This document shows, piece by piece, positions 60,223-64,000 of a stretch of 64,000 nucleotides of DNA. Numbering within the stretch: the stretch's first letter is position 1; each line of letters begins with the position of its first letter. Under the pieces are notes generated by a model. The model saw only the letters and a program-made list of their open reading frames with translations, did no database searches and was not told the DNA's origin. Made by a program: the position numbers and the translations under genes. The stretch is taken from positions 21,222,001 to 21,286,000 of the forward strand of contig NW_027480422.1 in the NCBI RefSeq assembly GCF_051401765.1, written 5' to 3'. Source of the DNA: Calliopsis andreniformis (Eukaryota; Arthropoda; Insecta; Hymenoptera; Andrenidae).

Positions 60223-61901
60223 CACTTGTTGCAATTATTCTTGTTATACGATGGAAAAACTGTTGTATTTATTTTGTATTTTATGCTTCTGGCATTGACT
60301 TCTAAGGCCCTAGCTATTCCATCTGGTGGAGCAACGCCCTAGAGTGGAGCCTAGGTCGCCCGAAACGAAGAAATGGCCAATACTTTCACTCTGGTTGCAA
60401 TTATTCCAGCTATACGATGGACAAACTGTTGGATTTTGATTGTACTTTATATTTCTGGCGTTGACTTCTAAGGCCCTATGTATTCGATCTGGTGTAGCAA
60501 TGCCTCAGAGTTAAGTCTAGGATGCCCGCAACGTAGAAATCGCTATTACTTTCACACTGGTTGCAATTATTCGTTTTATACGATGGAAAAACTGTTGTAC
60601 ATATGTCGTATTTTATGCTTCTGGCGTTGACTTCTTATGCCCTAACTATTCGATCAGGTGGAGCAACGCCCTAGGGTGAAGCCTAGGTTGCGCGGAGCGT
60701 AGAAATGACCATAACTTTCACACTGGTTTCAATTATTCGTTTTATACAATGGAAAAACTGTTCGAATTATTTTGTATTTTATGCCTCGGGAGTTGACTCC
60801 TAAGGCCGCAACTATTCGATCTGGTCGAGGAACGCCCTAGAGTGAAGCCTAGGTTGCCCGGAATATAGAAATGACCATCACCTTCACACGGTTTGCGATT
60901 ATTCATTTTATACAATGGTAAAGCTGTTGTACATATATCGTATTTTATGCTTCTGGCGTTGACTTCTTAGGCCCTAACTATTCGATGTGGTTGAGCAACG
61001 CCCTAGAGTGAATCCTAGGGTGCCCGCAGCGTAGAAATGACCATATCTTTCACACTGTTTGCAATTATTCATATTATACAGTGGAAAAACTGTTGTATTT
61101 ATATTGCATTTTATGCTTCTCGCATTGACTTCTAAGGCCCTAACTATTCGATGTGGTGGAGCAACGCCCTAGGGTGAAGCCTAGGTTGCCTGGAAAGTAT
61201 AAATGACCATAACTTTCATACTGGTTGCAATTATTCGTTTTATACGATGGAAAAACCGTTGTATTAATTTTGTATTTGGTGCTTCTGGCGTTGACTTCTT
61301 AGGCCCAAACCATTCGATGTGGTTGAGCAGCGCCCTAGAGTGAAGCCTAGATTGCCCGGAACGTAGAAATGACCATAACCTTCATACTGGTTCCAATTAT
61401 TCGTTTTATACGATGGAAAAACTGTTGTATTTATATTGTATTTTATGCTTCAGGCGTTGACTTCTTAGGCCCTAACTATTCGCTCTGGTGGATCAACGCC
61501 CTAGGGTGATGCCTAGGTTGCCCGGATCGTAGAATTGACCATTACTTGCTCACTGGTTGCAATTATTCGTTTTGTACGATGGAAAAACTGTTGTATTTAT
61601 TTTGTATTTGGCGCTCCTGGCGTTGACTTCTTAGGCCCTAACTAATGGATCTGGTGGACCAACGCCCTAGAGTGAAGCCCAGGTTGCCCGGAACGTAGAA
61701 ACGACCATTACATCCACACTGTTTGCAATTATTCATATTATACAGATGAAAAACTGTTGTATTTATATTGTATTTTATGCTTCTGGCATTGACTTCTAAG
61801 GCCCTAACTATTCGATGTGGTTGAGCAACGCCCTAGAGTGAAGCCTAGATTGCCCGGAACGTAGAAATGACCATAGCTTTCATACTGGTTGCAATTATTC
61901 G

Positions 61902-63031
61902 TTTTATACGATGGAAAAACTGTTGTATTTATTTTGTATTTGGTGCTCCTGACGTTGACTTCTTAGGCCCTAGCTATTGGATCTGGTGGAGCAGCGTCCT
62001 AGGGTGTAGCCTAGGTTGCCCGGAACGTGGAAATGACCATAACAATCAGACTGGTTGCAATTACTCGTTTTATACGATGGAAAGACTGTTGTATTTATAT
62101 TGTATTTTATAGTTATGGCGCTGTGTTCTAGGGCCGTAGCTATTCGATGTGGTTGAGCAACGCCCTAGAGTGAAGCCTAGGATGCCCGCAGCGTAGAAAT
62201 GACCATATCTTTCACACTGTTTGCAATTATTCATATTATACAGTGGAAAAACTGTTGTATTTATATTGCATTTTATGCTTCTGGCATTGACTTCTAAGGC
62301 CCTAACTATTCGATGTGGTGGAGCAACGTCCTAGAGTGAAGCCTAGGTTGCCCGGAACGTAGAAATGACCATAGCTTTCACACTGGTTGCAATTATTCCT
62401 GTTATACACGGGAAAAACTGTTGCATTTATATTGTATTTTATGCTTCTGGCGTTGACTTCTTAGGCACTGACTATTCGATCTGATGGAGCATAGCCCTAG
62501 AGTGAAGCCCAGGTTGCCCGGAATGTAGAAATGACCATCACTTTCAACCTGGTTGCAATTATTCTTGTTATACGATGGAAAAACTGTTGTATCTATTTTG
62601 TATTTTAAGCCTCTGGCGTAGACTCCTAAGGCCGTAGCTATTCGATGTGGTGGAGGAACGCCCTAGAGTGAAGCCTAGGTTGCCCGGAACGTAGAAATGA
62701 CCATAACATTCATACTCGTTGCAATTATTCGTTTTATACGATGGAAAAACTGTTGTATTTTTATTTTATTTTATGCATCTAGCGTTGACTTCTAAGTCCC
62801 TAGCTATTCGATCTGGTGGAGCAACGGCCTAGAGTGAAGCCTAGGTTGCCCGGGACATAGGAAAGACCATCACCTTCACTCTGGTTGCAATCATTCATTT
62901 TATACAATGGAAAGACTGTTGTATTTATATTGCTTTTTATAGTTGTGGCGTTGACTTCTAAGGCCGTAGCTATTCGATGTGGTGGAGCAATGCCCTAGAG
63001 TGAAGCCTACGATTCCGGCAACATAGAAATG
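61902..63031. repeat. Nested 7-monomer segment in macro-repeat copy 2
   Basis: Counterpart of 56756-57885 at offset 5146, with the same tags in the same order. Confidence 0.92.
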
Positions 63032-63229
63032 ACCATATCTTTCACACTGGTTGCAAGTATTTCTGTTATACAAGGGAAAAACTGTTGTGTTTATATTGTA
63101 TTTTATGCTTTTGGCGTTGACTTCTTAGGCCCTAACCATTCGATCTGGTGGAGCAACGCCCTAGAGTGTAGCCTAGGTTGCCCGGAATGTAGAAATGACC
63201 ATAGCTTTCACACTGGTTGCAATTACTCG

Positions 63230-64000
63230 TTTTATACGATGGAAAAACTGTTGTATTTATTTTGTATTTGGTGCTCCTGGCGTTGACTTCTTAGGCCCTA
63301 GCTATTGGATCTGGTGGAGCAGCGCCCTAGGGTGTAGCCTAGGTTGCCCGGAACGTGGAAATGACCATAACAATCAGACTGGTTGCAATTACTCGTTTTA
63401 TACGATGGAAAGACTGTTGTATTTATATTGTATTTTATAGTTATGGCGCTGTGTTCTAGGGCCGTAGCTATTCGATGTGGTTGAGCAACGCCCTAGAGTG
63501 AAGCCTAGGATGCCCGCAGCGTAGAAATGACCATATCTTTCACACTGTTTGCAATTATTCATATTATACAGTGGAAAAACTGTTGTATTTATATTGCATT
63601 TTATGCTTCTGGCATTGACTTCTAAGGCCCTAACTATTCGATGTGGTGGAGCAACGTCCTAGAGTGAAGCCTCGGTTGCCCGGAACGTAGAAATGACCAT
63701 AGCTTTCACACTGGTTGCAATTATTCGTTTTATACGATGGATAGAATGTTTTATTTATACTGTATTTTATGCTTCTGGCGTTGACTTCTTAGGCACTGAC
63801 TATTCGATCTGATGGAGCATAGCCCTAGAGTGAAGCCCAGGTTGCCCGGAATGTAGAAATGACCATCACTTTCAACCTGGTTGCAATTATTCTTGTTATA
63901 CGATGGAAAAACTGTTGTATCTATTTTGTATTTTAAGCCTCTGGCGTTGACTCCTAAGGCCGTAGCTATTCGATGTGGTGGAGGAACGCCCTAGAGTGAA
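63230..64000. repeat. Second nested segment in macro-repeat copy 2, cut by window edge
   Basis: Counterpart of 58084-58854 at offset 5146, including the diagnostic GATGGATAGAATG variant near 63737. It is truncated only by the end of the window. Confidence 0.92.

Larger units (their letters stand above)
1..64000. repeat. 166-bp satellite tandem array, about 385 monomers
   Basis: The whole window is a head-to-tail array of one 166-bp monomer. Anchors such as GGCGTTG, ATTCGAT, CCTAGG and ATGACCAT recur every 166 bp, always on this strand; I saw no inverted monomer. Anchor positions 8 and 63943 are 385 periods apart plus 25 bp, and every base of that excess is accounted for by a few identified indels. 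Variation is almost wholly by substitution. Recurrent variant classes are shuffled along the array: TTTGGTGC instead of TTTTATGC before the anchor, TTTATAGTTATGG before the anchor, GGACAAACTGTTGG after TACGAT, and CCGCAGCTAT or CCGTAGCTAT instead of CCCTAACTAT. No gene-sized open frame exists because 166 is 3n+1, so each monomer shifts frame. Monomer length and HORs fit a centromeric or heterochromatic eukaryotic satellite; the family itself is not recognised. Confidence 0.98.
59301..64000. repeat. Macro-repeat copy 2, incomplete at window edge
   Basis: Second copy of the 5-kb unit, including the extra dimer at 59891-60222. At offset 5146 its full length would reach about 64446, so about 450 bp lie beyond the window. 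The array clearly continues past the right edge. Confidence 0.93.

Noticed and set aside
422..63440. Many plus-strand open frames of 81-94 codons that begin at the ATGACCAT motif and share a similar peptide, plus a few minus-strand ones of about 63-77 codons.
   Set aside because: They are by-products of the satellite. They start at the same monomer position, cover about one and a half monomers, end at stops fixed in the repeat, and change frame each period because 166 is not a multiple of three. Substitutions show no codon pattern, and no start context or promoter is visible.
1..64000. CRISPR-like array (regular direct repeats).
   Set aside because: There are no unique spacers; the whole 166-bp period is repeated and diverges by substitution along its length.
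1..64000. Bacterial operon, phage or plasmid content.
   Set aside because: No frame longer than 94 codons and no ribosome-binding, terminator or replication signals are seen; the sequence is satellite throughout.
1..64000. The near-identical blocks as pure assembly duplication.
   Set aside because: Copies carry different private substitutions and whole-dimer differences, so at least most are genuine. I cannot rule out local collapse or expansion without reads.
1..64000. Assignment to a named centromeric satellite family of a particular plant or animal.
   Set aside because: I do not recognise the monomer, and length alone is not diagnostic. A database search with the consensus would be needed.

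Overview
The window is one uninterrupted tandem satellite array. A monomer of 166 bp repeats head to tail, always in the same orientation, from base 1 to base 64000. I found no gene, RNA gene, transposon, unique spacer or flanking single-copy DNA. Long arrays of nucleosome-length (about 166 bp) monomers with higher-order repeats (HORs) are a eukaryotic feature, typical of centromeric or pericentromeric and sometimes subtelomeric heterochromatin. I do not recognise the monomer and cannot name the organism. A CpG-decay pattern in the variants hints at a genome with germline cytosine methylation, such as a plant or vertebrate, but this is inference.

Phase: the anchor GGCGTTG starts at 8 and again at 63943. 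The distance of 63935 bp is 385 x 166 + 25. The +25 is fully explained by the indels I could find: three 12-bp duplications near 2.41, 4.08 and 5.75 kb (+36), four 1-bp losses in the decamer HOR (-4), a 3-bp loss near 41.22 kb, and single-base losses near 16.67, 46.42, 49.83 and 54.19 kb. The window therefore holds about 385.5 monomers with almost no register drift.

Monomer landmarks, numbering the G of GGCGTTG as 1: GGCGTTG 1-7, dyad TTAGGCCCTAA 13-23, ATTCGAT 26-32, CAACGCC 42-48, palindrome CCTAGG 60-65, CCCGG 69-73, AACGTAG 74-80, ATGACCAT 83-90, palindrome TTGCAA 105-110, CGTTTTATACG 116-126, A5 tract 131-135, AT-rich tail 141-160. Residues 1-80 of a representative monomer are about 55% GC and 81-166 about 29% GC.

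Layout. 1-1084: entry monomers. 1085-6264: a 10-monomer HOR of 1671 bp in three near-identical copies plus a stub. 6265-10777: a mixed block whose two halves are offset copies. 10778-12042: an 8-monomer island of the same decamer HOR between 80-bp direct repeats; the matching site without the island is at 19660-19739. 12043-23353: two large duplicated segments (offsets 7635 and 7303) around a three-copy 332-bp dimer HOR. 23354-31850: mosaic of 9-, 13- and 27-monomer duplications. 31855-43806: nested 16- and 20-monomer duplications with one segment in three copies. 41056-54486: further mosaic with 7-, 14- and 25-monomer offsets. 54487-64000: a macro-repeat of about 5 kb in tandem (29 monomers in copy 1, 31 in copy 2), with an 8-monomer duplication nested in each copy; copy 2 runs off the window edge.

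No genes work together here. The biology visible is array evolution: in-register unequal exchange and segmental amplification in whole-monomer steps. All offsets were measured by reading anchor positions by eye; block edges are good to roughly 10-40 bp.
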